Below, in pieces: positions 21,020 through 33,513 of a stretch of 42,219 bases of DNA. The notes beneath the pieces are model-generated. The model ran no database searches. It saw only the letters and a program-made list of their open reading frames with translations, and was not told the DNA's origin. Every line of letters begins with the position of its first letter. Position 1 is the first letter of the stretch. Both the position numbers and the translations under genes were made by a program. Location: the NCBI RefSeq assembly GCF_001039355.2, contig NW_019775601.1:7053-49271 (forward strand). The letters run 5' to 3'. The DNA comes from Lingula anatina. Lineage: Eukaryota; Brachiopoda; Lingulata; Lingulida; Lingulidae.

Positions 21020-21640
21020 CTCTGTGCTACTTGTTTTTTCTACAGATTTCGCACAAGAAGTCATTGTCCCTGCTCTTAAAAAGCCAACCTTGAATACTAA
21101 CCTCGTCGAAAACCCTCGGCCTGTTACGCTCAGCACAACTCTCTCAAAGATGATCGTGTTAATTATTTTTTCTATGTGAATAGTGGTATTGTGGGAAATC
21201 AATTTCGCTTCCAGTCTAGCAAAGGAGATACATTTGCTTGTGTTTTTTTAAATGAATTTATTTGTGATTTTACTAACAAACTCTCGCCTGTGTATATGTG
21301 CAGTCTAGATGAAGAGAAATGCTTTACACGACGCATATTGGTCGTATCTAAAAAAGCTCTAGGATTCTCTAAAAGCTACTGTGAGATGAAAGGGATTATC
21401 TAGTGAAGCCTTCAGCATTTCCCGTAGAACTAGACAAGGGAGTATGCTGTCGCCTGTTCTTTTTAACATTTATATGGCTGGTTTGTTACGTACTCTTTCA
21501 CATGCTAACATACAGTGTAGGAGTCACATTCGGAGACGCAAGTCAAATTCGGTCTCTTGGTTCTTACTTGTTTAAAAGAGGTTCTAATATGGTCCTTCAC
21601 CTGTGAATGTACTTCATGATGTGATCAAACGTGTTCCCCA
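21020..21640 (+). pseudogene. LINE reverse transcriptase fragment
   Basis: Three frames together read like the fingers/palm of a non-LTR reverse transcriptase: VIVPALKKPTLNTNLVENPR and PVTLSTTLSKM near 21060-21150, then NQFRFQSSKGDTFACVFLNE with SLDEEKCF at 21180-21320, then RRTRQGSMLSPVLFNIYMAG near 21420-21480. Frameshifts and stops break it. Probably a Jockey/CR1-like family. Confidence 0.7.
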
Positions 21641-21737
21641 AACGTGTCATTTAGAAACCTGCTACTATGATGTTGGGGTTACTCACTTGCAGTATGACCA
21701 TATGTAATAAAAATTATGTAATACTGAACCATGTCCA

Positions 21738-22445
21738 AGTAAAATGGGGTCAAGGGTCAAATGAGGTCATATTTGAGAAATTTTCAGAAAATTTAATCCA
21801 TAAAGTTTATCTATGTAGAGAATTTGAGCTAACAACATACTTTTAGGGTATAATTGGTAAATCACATCTATATTACAATTGTTAAATGGTCAATTGTGAC
21901 TAATTTTTACAGTTTGTGAGAATTATGATGGATATGATAAGCGTATGGGAGTATCAGTTAAATTAATTGGGGTAGGGTAGGAAAATCAATCATCACTTGA
22001 AATTTAAGTAAGATACAACAATGGTATATAAATCATTGTATTGCAGGATTGTTCTAAGCACATGAGTAATTAAATTATATAGTGATTTACCATTACGGAG
22101 TAAAATGGGGTCAAATGTCAAATGAGGCCAAATTTGAGGAATTTTTAAGAGAATAAACCAATAAAGTTTATTCATTTAGAGGATCAGAGCCCACTGCACA
22201 TTTTGTTTAAGTTCCATCTATTTAGCAAATGCTAAATGGTCTACTGAGACTTTATTTTGTAGTTTGTGAGGATTATGGTGAATATGGTTAACTTATGGGA
22301 TCATCGCTGATATTATAAGTTCAATTTCAGATCAATGGGGGTAGGGGAAGAAAATAACCCATAACCTGAAATACAAGTAAAATATAACAATAATTTGTAT
22401 GTAATTGCAAAGCTAAAGGGTTGCTCTTAACAATAAAGTAATGCT
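21738..22445 (+). repeat. Tandem duplication, 361-bp period
   Basis: AGTAAAATGGGGTCAA starts at 21738 and again at 22099. The following about 350 bases align throughout (TCAAATGAGG, AAAGTTTAT, TTTGTGAG-ATTATG and GGGGTAGGG blocks). The copies differ by many substitutions and small indels, so the duplication is old. Confidence 0.8.
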
Positions 22446-23385
22446 TTGGCAGCTTTTTAAATTTTAAATCGTTATTTCATTACGTAATAGTTACATAAGA
22501 GATATAATGCGAATAACTGAATATACGGTTTGTTAAAAGCATTCATATGAAGAAATTAGAAAGTTGAATATTTTTATTTTGGCCTGATAGGCTCCATGGC
22601 CCAAAAAGTATATTAAAATCTCTTTATCTACGGGTATGCGCCATATCTGTAAAACCTGCGCTGTCAATCAATTCGACATGTGGTCAGCTGTTCCAAACGG
22701 TAATTTCAATGGGTGTGTATATTGACAAACTTTTTAAAACCGCTGTTTTCCTTAGTTTGCTAATACAGGTGTATACGTTTGGTGGGGGGTGGGGGTGGGG
22801 CTATTAAATAACAGTTATGTGTATCTTTCATGCTCTCACCCATCCACATCCTGAGCTCTTGTAATAAATACCCAGTGTTTTTGTTAATCTGAAATATGAG
22901 ACCGTAAATTAACTGATTCCAACTGCACTCTGGGAGTCATTCCTCAAAAAAGTGAACGGTAGAGTTTTCTGGCATTTTGCCTGCTCTGTAGGGAGCTGCT
23001 ACAAGAAATTCCTCAGTAAACTTCAGTCTGAAGTAACAATCTATTCATAAAGTGGCAGTGCCTGAGCAGTTATGCAAACACTTTATGATACATCTCCCTC
23101 TAATAACGACTTTCTTTTCATTTCTGCTTTTGTCAAATAATTTTTTTAAAACTCTAAAACTGTTTTATTTCATTATTATTATGAATATTTCATGTGAACC
23201 CACTTCTCATTTACAAATATCTGATATGAAATTTTCCCCTAGGTCGCTATATAGAGGACATTCTAACCACTCGACTACCTTCCAATAACAGCATTGTCAA
23301 ATTCTCTTATCCCTAGACTTACTACTATACAGTAGTATAAGTATGATGGGGCACTTAAACATGTAAACTTATCACTCTTGCTTGT

Positions 23386-23713
23386 AGAAGAGATGAACTA
23401 CATGTATCTAAAACATTATTGCATAACATGTACTCCGAAGGACACAAAATCCATCATTTGCTACCAGAGATAAATGAAAGTTCCTACACTTTGCGCCGGG
23501 TTTATAAGTACACTGTGCCAAAATTGAGGACTGTACGATCGTCAAAAACTTTTATCCCATGGGCTTTATCAAATTTTAAAAAATGAGGTTTTTTATGAAC
23601 TTTTAATGTGTATCGAATCATTTTAACACTTACAAGTATATTTTAAGATTGTGCATCTCACGACTATTTGTTTTTATTGTAAAATCCAACTTTTTAAGTT
23701 GCAAATAAATACA

Positions 23714-23742
<29 letters not shown>
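23386..23742 (+). mobile_element. 3' end of a LINE (C-terminal codons, 3' UTR and ATT-repeat tail)
   Basis: An open stretch of 67 codons (23386-23586) starts RRDELHVSKTLLHNMYSEGH and includes TLRRVYKYTVPKLRTVRSSK before TGA. It resembles the C-terminal end of CR1/Jockey-type LINE ORF2 (RR.H....YK..G, then P..R...S..). A short AT-rich 3' region ends in (ATT)n at 23714-23742, as in LINEs with microsatellite tails. 5'-truncated. Confidence 0.6.
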
Positions 23743-23746
<4 letters not shown>

Positions 23747-25840
23747 CGTGTATCTACCTTTTTGCAATTTTCAGTAGATGTTTCGAACACCTGAGTCGTG
23801 TTAAAACTGATATACAACAAATTTATTAAATACTGTAACATATGGTTTAATAATAAGATCATGTTCATTTAAATTATATACCTTTGTACAGTACATCTAG
23901 TTTCAAATTGCAAAGTGTTACCTACACCAAAACCAACCAACGGTGCAAATGGTTTATTCAGTGCTATAGCGAGAGCGGGCCATTGAGTATAATGCACTTG
24001 TAATGTGAGATTATAATACCTCAATGCGCAGCTGAACAAATGGGTACCACACGCCGACTAATAAGGCATTTAAGCAGACATTATATATTTTCATGCATTC
24101 ACAACATTAATCTGCGAACCAGTCAGTCCTCTTTAGGTAATATAACTACACATTATGATTAAAAATTTGTTACAAGGAAAGTTTGGCGTAGTCAAACGAC
24201 ATTTTATGGCGACAACAATCTCTAGAGCTTAATTACGCACATGTGCATTCTGCACATGCTCAATTGTGCCCTAGAGGGGTAATCTCCATTGAGGCACATG
24301 TTGCTACTTATACCATGGGGCATCACTGCCTGGCCTCATTTTGCTTGATTCATTCTGTTCACGCGCATGATACAATTAAACTACAAGTTATCTCAAATCT
24401 TCAACTGGAATCTTCAGTTCAAAAAATTTCATTTTACCCCTATGAGAACTTTCCAGCAGTTCACTCGATCTGTTGAAGCGTACAGTGACAGATTCTGCAC
24501 AACTTCAAGCAAGGATCAACAGTACAATCGCCGACTGTTACATGAATGCGGTAAGTTTTAATTTCTCTAGCGATTTAGCAGTTGCTGTTGTCAAAACGTT
24601 TTCTATCCAGGAGTTTCTTGTTTGCTCCGATAGCGGTCACTGTGAATGCACAAAGAAATTGAGGGTCCTACGGTGTAGAATCTCCAATCACCTGATGACA
24701 TAGGCGGACGCAATGTCCCGAAATTTATTGGATATCACCTGGGCACCTGCTATGCCGATTCAGTTACCTACTTTTAGTTTCCCACTTCTATCATATTTCT
24801 TGTCAGACGTTTCACTGTTCAGGGTAGATACCTTAGCAAGGTAGAGTATCTTGCTCAGTCTGACCTGCACATCATTATAAACCAGCTTAATCCAAAAATC
24901 AACCCTCCTTTCCTCATCAACTATTCGTTTTTGTTATCACTGAAGTTACCATTTATACCTACTGTTTACTTATCATTGAGTTTCACATTTATAGCTCTGT
25001 CTTTAAGTCTTCTGAAGAAAATTTGTGGTCTTATATCAACCCCCACCCTTCACACATCTCTACTACTTGGGTTCACTTACTTAGGGCATTACAACTGATA
25101 GAGCATCTCAAGTAAGTCAGAGTAGTAAATAGTTATTAGCTTTTCACTTTTCAGTAAGCAGGATAATTTTACATGGGTATTACAAGTCCCCCTATATAGT
25201 ACAGATATGGAAGATTTAAATTCTTATTGAAGCACATTGCCTTCATTTTTATTATGTTCAATAACCTCTGACCATTTTCTTAGGACTTCTCTCTTTTAGC
25301 TTTCAGTAGGATATTGCAAAACTTTCCCACCCTAGTTAATCGTAAAAACATGTCTTGTATTCCTGACCCCATTTTAAGTCACAAGGCTCCATGAAAAGTC
25401 TCCTGTTCTCTGATTTAAATTAAAATTACAACCTAGCTTTACGACCCTTCTATGGCCTATTAACTGAGGCTGGTCCCTTAATTAAGCAGTTGATAGAGGC
25501 TTAAAATCCCTGACCCTACTGCCGAGGTTAATTATACCCTCACCATAGCAAATACATCCTGGCCACCCGTTATGATAGTGATAAAGGCTGACAGCTGCCT
25601 AGTAGTAGTTCTCTAAAGATAAATACGAGCTATAAAGATGAACAAATACACTGGAATTACGAGTTACTGGCGAAATAGACTGAATTACTTTAATCATTCA
25701 ACAATTCAGTGGCGACTATTAAGTATTACATCTGAACTCACAACAAGATAAAACATAAAAGTTATATATATATTTATCTGAGTTTCAAAAATGCACACTA
25801 GCTTAGACATGCTTTTGAAATCCTAATGTTTTTAGGACCA

Positions 25841-27135
25841 GGCCCCGTATGCACAAAACATCTTAACTGTATTTTTCAAGAATTTCCCTAAGAATTTCCC
25901 TAAATGATCATCCTTAACATAAGTGGTATGCACAAAGCATCTTAAGATGAGAATTTCCCCAAATATCTCCTTAACTTTAAGGTACCTCATTGGGTCTCTT
26001 AAGTGGAAATTTTGTCCTTAGATTCAGTGACTGTACAACACAGTGGCATTCATTTGTGCTAGTCAAAGCTGTGCAGCAACATTATTTCTCTATGGCTCTT
26101 ATTATTGTTGTTTATCGTGAAGAAGTGGATGAACTGCAGCTGGAAAGGGCAGTCGCAAGACCAAGAATATTTCGGGACCGCGAAAATCCTTTGGATTTTT
26201 ACCCAGATCATGACATTTACCAGCGATTTTGTTTTGATAGAGCGGGGATACTTTTCATTACGGATCTTCTGGCAGAGGATATTGAACCACCCACTAACAG
26301 AAGCCACGCAATTCCTGCCTTACTACAGGTTTTCATTACCCTAAGGTTCTATGCCTGTGGGAGCTTTCAGCAAATTGCTGCAGATACAACTATAATACAT
26401 CAGAGTACTGCTTGTCGAATCATTCACAGGGTTACAAATGCTCTCCTAAGAAATATCAACGAATTTGTGAATTGAAATAAATGAATTGAAAGCGAATATT
26501 TTCATAGGTCTCCAACCAAATACATGTGTAATTTGTCGTTCTGTTAAGGGATATCTAAAGTGAAAAATTTTGAGTGGGCACTTTTTATGACATGTTGCTT
26601 ATGAAATCCCCGAAAACCACCTGATAACACGGAATCTCACGCATCAATGCTTATACAATTAAGATAGGTATTTAATATGTGCATACGTGGGGTCAATAGT
26701 GAAATTGATAATTAAAATTAACATTAATATTATGAATTACATGCCACAATTTTTCATCACAGATAACACTTAAAATACGTAAGTCGATGACATGTAAATG
26801 GCCATAGTCATGAAATAAGTATATACTGGGCTGATTTCTTTTTTTAGGGCCAATGAAAAATGTTACTTTATCATCCCCGGCCGCATTACTTTTTCTGCTC
26901 ATATATAAAAAATTATAAAATTATAAAATTATGCACAGGCTAAACATAGCTCAACACATAAGAGAAATCTCACAGAGTTGAGGAAATTCCTTATTATTTG
27001 AGAAAATTCTTGGCTTAGGAAATTCTTAAAGTACTTTGTGCATACCACTTAAGGGGTTTCCTCAGCTAAGAATTTTCTTATGAAGTTAAGGAGAATTTTT
27101 CACTTAAGATAAGGATTTTTTGTGCATACCGGGCC
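25841..27135 (+). mobile_element. PIF/Harbinger element copy 2
   Basis: Left end GGCCCCGTATGCACAAAA at 25841; right end in reverse complement GGCCCGGTATGCACAAAA at 27135, the same family as copy 1. The terminal 130-150 bases are inverted copies rich in CTTAAG. It carries the transposase N-terminal frame; the catalytic C-terminal exon is missing. A segment near 26696-26930 is not present in copy 1. Confidence 0.85.
26092..26475 (+). CDS. PIF/Harbinger transposase, N-terminal part only
   Basis: The first ATG in frame is at 26092 and the frame is open for 127 codons. It reads VYREEVDELQLERAV, RPRIFRDRENPLDFY, FDRAGILFITDLLAEDIE, then HAIPALLQVFITLRFYACGS and STACRIIHRVTNALL. This is the helix-rich N-terminal region of HARBI1-like transposases that precedes the DDE nuclease. 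TGA follows NEFVN and no DDE domain follows within the element, so it is a truncated gene. The frame is intact, unlike copy 1. Host use is not suggested by anything else here. Confidence 0.75.
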   Translation: MALIIVVYREEVDELQLERAVARPRIFRDRENPLDFYPDHDIYQRFCFDRAGILFITDLLAEDIEPPTNRSHAIPALLQVFITLRFYACGSFQQIAADTTIIHQSTACRIIHRVTNALLRNINEFVN

Positions 27136-27483
27136 AGAGGTTGAAATAGAAGGACGCATCTTATAATATACGTCAATTTAATAATCATCTTGGGCATCGG
27201 TTATTTTAGAGGCTAACATGACAACTTGCCATATATTTGAGTGTAAATAAAGTAATCCTCCAAAAACAATGTAAAAGGCTTCATCTTGGAAATTCAGTCT
27301 CCTCGGTAGTATAGAAGACCAGGATTCAAACCTTCATGTAAAGTTTTCCCCATGATAACATACAGGCTTAAGAACGAAGACAGGAGTCTGACATTATTCC
27401 AGATATACACCCTGGCAACCGGGCAAGCATCTTAAGAGGGCATTTCATACACTAGTTTCCTCATTCATCGACGGTTTGGTTCT

Positions 27484-27488
<5 letters not shown>

Positions 27489-27518
<30 letters not shown>

Positions 27519-27525
27519 GTAATAA
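27489..27525. repeat. (AAT)n microsatellite
   Basis: About ten AAT units with one interruption. Confidence 0.9.
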
Positions 27526-27692
27526 TATTATCATTTTTCAATTTGTTTGCTGAATACCACACGGGTTGGAGCGCACCTTTCGGACATGGGGCAATACAAA
27601 CTTAACCCTAATAAGCATGGACCCATCAGAAAGGATTTCTCTCAGTAAGTTGAACTAACCCCCCCCCCCCCTTTTCACTTTTATTAATCAGA

Positions 27693-28030
27693 CTCTGACC
27701 TTTTCAGGGCCTATGCTTCTTAACCAGACTCTGACCTTTTCAGGGCCTCATGCACACTTCCTTTCTAAGTCAGTTTCTGACCTTTTTAGGGCCTCATCCA
27801 CGTTGCTTTCTTAACCAGTTTCTGACCTTTTCAGGACCAAGGTAAACTTCCTTCATAATTAGAATCCGGCCTTTTTAAGGGCCTCATGCACTCTAGTTTG
27901 TTAAGCAAAATTCTGTCCTTTTCAGGGCCTCATACACATTTTCTCTCTAATCCGGATCCTGACCTTTTCAGGGCCAAGGTACACGTCCTTCTTTTCAGGG
28001 ACTTGTGCACATTCACATTCTTGTGCATAA
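27693..28030 (+). repeat. Minisatellite, about 45-bp period (TCTGACCTTTTCAGGGCC)
   Basis: The core TCTGACCTTTTCAGGGCC and close variants begin near 27694, 27730, 27776, 27821, 27865, 27911 and 27957. The spacing is 36 then 44-47 bases. Between cores are variable CATGCACA-CTTCCTTTCTTA segments. It runs directly into the next array. Confidence 0.8.
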
Positions 28031-28034
28031 CCAG

Positions 28035-28568
28035 ATTCAGGGTTGAGTGGCATGCTTTAAGGACATACTTGTTTATTTATTTATATTTTCCTCACCCACT
28101 ACTTCGGGTTAATGGCATGCTTTTATGACATATTTGTTTATTTATTTATATTATCCTCCCCGCTACGTCGGATTGAGTGGCATGCTTTTATGATATTTTT
28201 GTTTATTTATTTATTTATATTATCCTCCCCCCTACGTTGGGTTGAGCGGCATGCTTTTATGCCATGTTTATTTATTTATTTATATTATCCTCCCCGCTAC
28301 GTCGGGTTGAGTGGCATGCTTTTATGACATTTTTTTACTATCCTCCCCGCTACGTCGGGTTGAGTCGCATGCTTTTATGACATATTTATTTATTTAGTTG
28401 TATTATCCTCCCTGCTACGTCGGGTTGAGTGGCATGCTTTTATGACATATTTGTTTATTTCTTTACATTATCCTTCCCGCTACGTCGAGTTGAGTGGCAT
28501 GCTTTTATTACATTTATTTACTATCCTCCCCGCTACGTTGGGTTGAGTGGCATGCTCTTATGACATAT

Positions 28569-28599
<31 letters not shown>

Positions 28600-28690
28600 T
28601 ATTATCCTCCCCGCTATGTCGGGTTGAGTGGCATGCTTTTATGACATATTTGTTTATTTATTTATACTTTCTTTCCTACTGTGACGGGTG
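28035..28690 (+). repeat. Minisatellite with conserved core and variable TTTA spacer
   Basis: About ten copies of a core of roughly 47 bases containing TCCTCCCCGCTACGTCGGG then GAGTGGCATGCTTTTATGAC. Copies start near 28041, 28106, 28170, 28239, 28304, 28357, 28422, 28487, 28540 and 28621. The period varies from 53 to 81 because the TTTA spacer changes in number. CCCG-CTACGT-CGGG in each core can form a small hairpin. Open frames through the array are a by-product of the repeat. Confidence 0.85.
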
Positions 28691-29279
28691 TATGTGCATG
28701 CACGCTTTCATAATTCATTTACTTACTCATTTTCCTTTTACTAATAGCCATTATTTTTGTGGAAGTTCATTGTTCTCCAAACTGCATTGGATTTCTTCAT
28801 GCTTTCCTTTGTGGGGTTTTCCTTGCCCAGTGCGTTTGGGCACCAGTCAAGGTTATGGCCTCTTTGCAACCCCACAAATGAAATTTGTGCAAAATTGTTG
28901 GTAAATAATAACTTTTGCTGACTCGTCGCATCATAATTTTTAGGATGATGAGTCTTATTGAATATTTGATATATAACTTTTATCCCTAAGGCCATAACAT
29001 TTAATACAGGCAACAATTTGCTACATTGTTATTATTGTTAAAACGGTTAGGATAGAGGGGTTATACCCCTGTATAATAAAAGCGGCCTTGTTTGGCCAAA
29101 TCACGAACAATCAATATTCCTTGTTGCCTTCTTTCTTGCTATGAATGAGACTATAAAAGTTTGTGGTACACTGAGATGGAGGAGACATAAACATTGTTAG
29201 ATGTTTCGTCACACCGCGACTAGAAGCCAATATCCAAGCACCTTTGATTAAATTCTTTTAAAAATGAACTTTCATCCCC

Positions 29280-31560
29280 CACTCCTTGATTAATCCAGGC
29301 TTTTCCAAGGTGCTTTCATATGCTTGAGGCAGTTCATAATTATTTTAACCAAACGCCCGACCTTAAAGTATTTCTGCCTAACCCACCCCTTGCCACTACG
29401 TTAGACGCATTTCTTCCTTATTGCAATAAAAAATGCAGAATTTATTCTCTACGATATCCCCATCTTGTCTGGGATGGAAACCCTATACTTCTGCCCCATG
29501 GTTTAAAATAGGAACAATCTTTGTATCAAAAACGTTTAACCAGCAATCAACCTCATATGCTTTTTCAGGACAAATAAATAGCCTCGGGTGCTAGTTCAGC
29601 TAATTTCTTTTGTGCCTTATTCCACCCTCCTTTAGTTGTAAATGCTATACCCAAGTACTTATAGCCTGGTGCAACCTCTATTTGTTTCCCTAAATATTTC
29701 CATTTTTTTCATATTTCCTTAAATATCCACTATCCTAAAATTACCACTTTAGTTTTAGACATATTGACTTACATTTTCTGTCTCTTACAATATGATTGTT
29801 ACATGTTAATCTTTCTATGCATGCTAATTGCTGTATCAGAAAATATATATCCAAATCAGTATATCCCACATAGATGCTCCAATTACCGTTAATTATAAAT
29901 TCATTTTGTAAGTCATTGATAAACAAATTGGACAGAAATGGTGATAGTTGGCAGCCCCGCCTGACTCCAATATTACATTCAAATTTCTTGGAAACATGTC
30001 CTTACTACTACAGAGTACACAGGATTTAACATTTTCATACATTTTCTGTAGCAACTTAAAGATATTTCCCTTTGTAACTCAAAGTTATAATTAATATTTC
30101 AAGCCATCCCTCCATATCCAATTGAAACATTTTTGAAAATCTACAAAAAATAAACAATAAAGACGCCCCTTTGTTTTAACTGGTACTTACTTATCATTGT
30201 ACGTAATATGAATATATTGTCTAAAGTGCTATAACTTTTCCTAAAGCCTGCTTGAGATTCATTTATTTAATATTTTCTGATTCTTCCCATTTATTCAGTC
30301 TTTTATATAAGATTTTAGCAAAGATTTTACCCGCAACCTGTAACAAGTTTTTTCCTCTGTAATTTTGGGGTCGTCTCTGCCTCCCGATATAAACAGTGGT
30401 ACATGTACAATGACTCCCAAAGACCACTGAGTTGAAAAATGACCAGTGTCAAATAGATAATTAAACAAATCAACTAATAATTGTGCAAATTCATCAGTGC
30501 AGTATTTATAGAACTCAAGAGGAATACCTTCAGAACCCGCAGCTTTTCTAATCTTCATATCATTTACACTTATCTGCACTTCGTTTACAGATATTTTCCT
30601 ATTTATATCAAGATCTTCCTGGTCTTGATTTGATGAATTTTCATATTCTTTCATATAGTCTACAACATATACATGAAATTCTTTAAATACTCCATCTTCT
30701 GTTTCTCTAGATGTATTATATATTTTACTAAAAGTTTGATGCCATTGTTCTTCTGTAATATTAGGCATAGAATAATCTTTGTTTTTTTATCAGATTCCAG
30801 AAAGTCTTACTGTTTTTTCTTTCAGTGCTTTTGTTTTAAATTATCATATAACTGTACCTTGAATGCCACCTGTTTCTCCCAAAAAGCTTTCTTATATTCT
30901 TTCTGTTTTTGTTTATAATGTGCTAAATGCTCCTGTGATTTTGAATTTCGAAATAATTTCAATGATCTATGGACTCTGCGTTTTGCATCATAACAATCCC
31001 TATCAAGCCACGCGTTTTCATTTTTGGTAGTCGTAACGATGATACAGTTACATGTAAGAGTAATGCATTTTCAATCAGCTGAATAAAACCCTGTATCGCA
31101 TCATCAATTTTCCCTTCATTTATGCGTCCTAATATTTTTGATTTTTTTTTTCGAGGCTTTCAAGTAAATTAAGCTCCTCAACGTATTCTTTTCTCTTCCC
31201 ACTTTTCCATTTTAGTTTTCTTTTAATTGTTTTACTACGTGTAAATTTTTCGGAAGTCGTTTCCCGTAGCAAATGGTGGTCTACTGTACCTGTCCTCCTA
31301 CTTTGATATATCACATTTTCACTAGTCAGTACATAATCTACCACACTACTGCCTGCGTTGGCAGTGCACGTCACTCTACCTACACCCTTATCAGACAATA
31401 TAATCAGAAAATACAATTACTCGATACCAAAGCCATTTAGATTTTTGTCCTGGGACGCCAATGGCAAGCAGTAGTTATCCATTTCATAATCTACATACTG
31501 TTGCGTTTCTTTATTTAACTGCTTGCCGGGCATATGGAATGAAAACGAATGCTGCCACCA
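29280..31560 (-). mobile_element. LINE, endonuclease end plus reverse transcriptase, decayed
   Basis: The minus strand gives, in order, the end of an apurinic-type endonuclease (GVGRVTCTANAGSSVVDYVL, 31310-31400), a linker, the reverse transcriptase start (MKIRKAAGSEGIPLEFYKYC, about 30490-30560), ESQAGFRKSYSTLDNIF (30211-30262), GCQLSPFLSNLFINDLQ (29905-29965), the palm motif region where the expected Y-x-D-D reads YTDL (about 29850), and YKYLGIAFTTKGGWN (29620-29670). Several frameshifts and stops break ORF2. The second catalytic aspartate is gone. It belongs to the APE-endonuclease group of LINEs (Jockey/CR1/L2/RTE-like). Exact ends are not seen. Confidence 0.8.
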
Positions 31561-31621
31561 TCAGTTTTAAGTCTTCTTTATTTCTTTTTACAACTGAAAA
31601 TATTCTTGTACAAACACCATC

Positions 31622-31622
<1 letters not shown>

Positions 31623-31674
<52 letters not shown>
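31623..31674. repeat. (TA)n microsatellite
   Basis: About 26 TA units next to the 5' end of the LINE. Confidence 0.95.
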
Positions 31675-31676
<2 letters not shown>

Positions 31677-31713
31677 ACAGAAGCTAAAGCGCACGTAGCC
31701 CGCCTAGAAATCT

Positions 31714-31853
31714 GGGCTCCGTAACTCGAATGCATCGCGCATTGCGACCGAGCGCAAGCGTATCGATTCCATAACTCGCCCCATATAATACAAAGTAGCC
31801 TCTATGTGATATCGCTATTCGCAATGCGCGACGTTTTCTAGTTACGGGGCCCT
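31714..31853. mobile_element. Short palindromic element (probable MITE)
   Basis: GGGCTCCGTAACTCGAATGC followed by ATCGCGCATTGC is matched in inverted orientation at the other end (GCAATGCGCGACGT... ...AGTTACGGGGCCC, ending 31853), with a few mismatches over about 32 bases. It is GC-richer than its surroundings. No coding capacity, and no target duplication was recognised. Confidence 0.55.
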
Positions 31854-33513
31854 GGACGTAGCCCAAATCTCTGCGTTGCAGAAATCTGGGTGGGAGCCAA
31901 GTGTGCGCCTAGCAGAAAACCAAATCTGCGCCTCTTACCTACCTAGAACGTGCAGCCGTCGCATCAATCCATACATGCCAAAAACAATTACAGTTACTGA
32001 GATTGAGAACGCAACAATACTGAAAATGTTCACCAAGAACATTGTCGTCGGCATCATCACTTACGTAGTCAGGCAACTCAGGTCTGTTCTAGCATCCACA
32101 TCCCCAAAAATTACCACACTACAATTTGGATACTGATTATAAAACTTTGCTCACATTTTACTATGTCAAATAACCGACCATCTGCATATACAAGGTAGGC
32201 TACACCCTTTGGGGATAATTCTATCAAATCAAACAATTTTATAACTGTGTTGGACTCATTATTAACCATACGGGTTATCTGATTCTGCGATACCTTGCAC
32301 TTGAGTAAACAGATCTTTAAATTCAATTTTTATGAAAAACCAAATTCCTTTGAGCTTCTTTTTGCCCCATTTTGTCTTTTTCTTACTTTGGCCATTGTTG
32401 TGTAGCTCCCAGGGCAAAATCGTTTTTGTCATTACCCCAAGTTTACTGTAAACAATTAAGATAAAATGGTTTTAAGTACTCCTTAATGTCCTTTCGCATG
32501 AGTTCGTTTCTTAAGGATATTGTCACCCTTAGCACAAAACTCCGTATGTACTGTCTTACATACATTCTTTTGGGTAATAAATAAAACGTCAGTGCTCACT
32601 GATAAATTATTTAACATTTACACATACGTCATTTTACGGGTGACGTCATAATTGCGATTTTGGGGTAAAAACTGAAAAATCGATTTCTCAAATTTCACTT
32701 TTACCTGCAGCCACGATCACCGTTTTAACGCCAATTTAATGACACCAGTTAGTATTATTTTTCTTAGAAGTCTTATTTTAGATTTTATCGTTGATGAAGC
32801 AAAATAATGCCTTTGTTCAATCAAAATCTGTATTCAGAGGCTCATAACCCCAGACCAAAAGCATTTAAACCAAAACAGTGGCAGGAGATTGCAGCGTAAA
32901 AACTTGCTGTCCAGTGTGCCAATTTTCGTGATAAAATCTTGTTCACGGATGCAGTTACGCCTTATACCGATTACTATCTCACCTCAAAATAGAAAGGGTT
33001 TAAATTGACAATTAAACCTTGCGACGTCTGTGCTTATACATTGCAACGAAAAAATAGGAACGCGGATATTTCATATTTTCAAGGGTTTTTCATGTTTTAA
33101 ATCAGCACAAAGATATATCTATGCATTATTGAATAATTAGATGCAGGAAAAATCATTTTTCGGTATTTGAATGATAATGAAGGGTTCTAACTACAACATT
33201 TCAGCTTCTCACATAGGGAATCATTTCCTTGAAGAAATTACCAGACATGTAATCATCCTTCAGATTTCATCACAGGGTGGCAGAGAATCGAATGACTGTT
33301 TATTTATCCAAAGACATATCTGTAAATATCATGTGAAAAATCAATCTGTCGCCCTGGTAGAGGGTAACAATTCATTATACTGTGCCTTAGGGGCTTAGTT
33401 CTGATTTAATATCTTGATCTCTATAGTTCGTGATGGCCTAGTGCACTTTTCGAATATTCCTGTGTTAAACTTAGGGTATAAAGGATACATAGGAAAATTT
33501 GAGCCTATAATAA

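Noticed and set aside
24367-24703. Possible exon ending at GCGGTAAGTTT near 24550
   Set aside because: A good donor-like sequence follows an open frame, but there is no acceptor or domain evidence and it lies inside the intron of the other strand.
28112-28904. Open frames of 71-136 codons
   Set aside because: They run through the minisatellite and simply translate its repeat (LFIYLFILSSPL pattern); no start context or domain.
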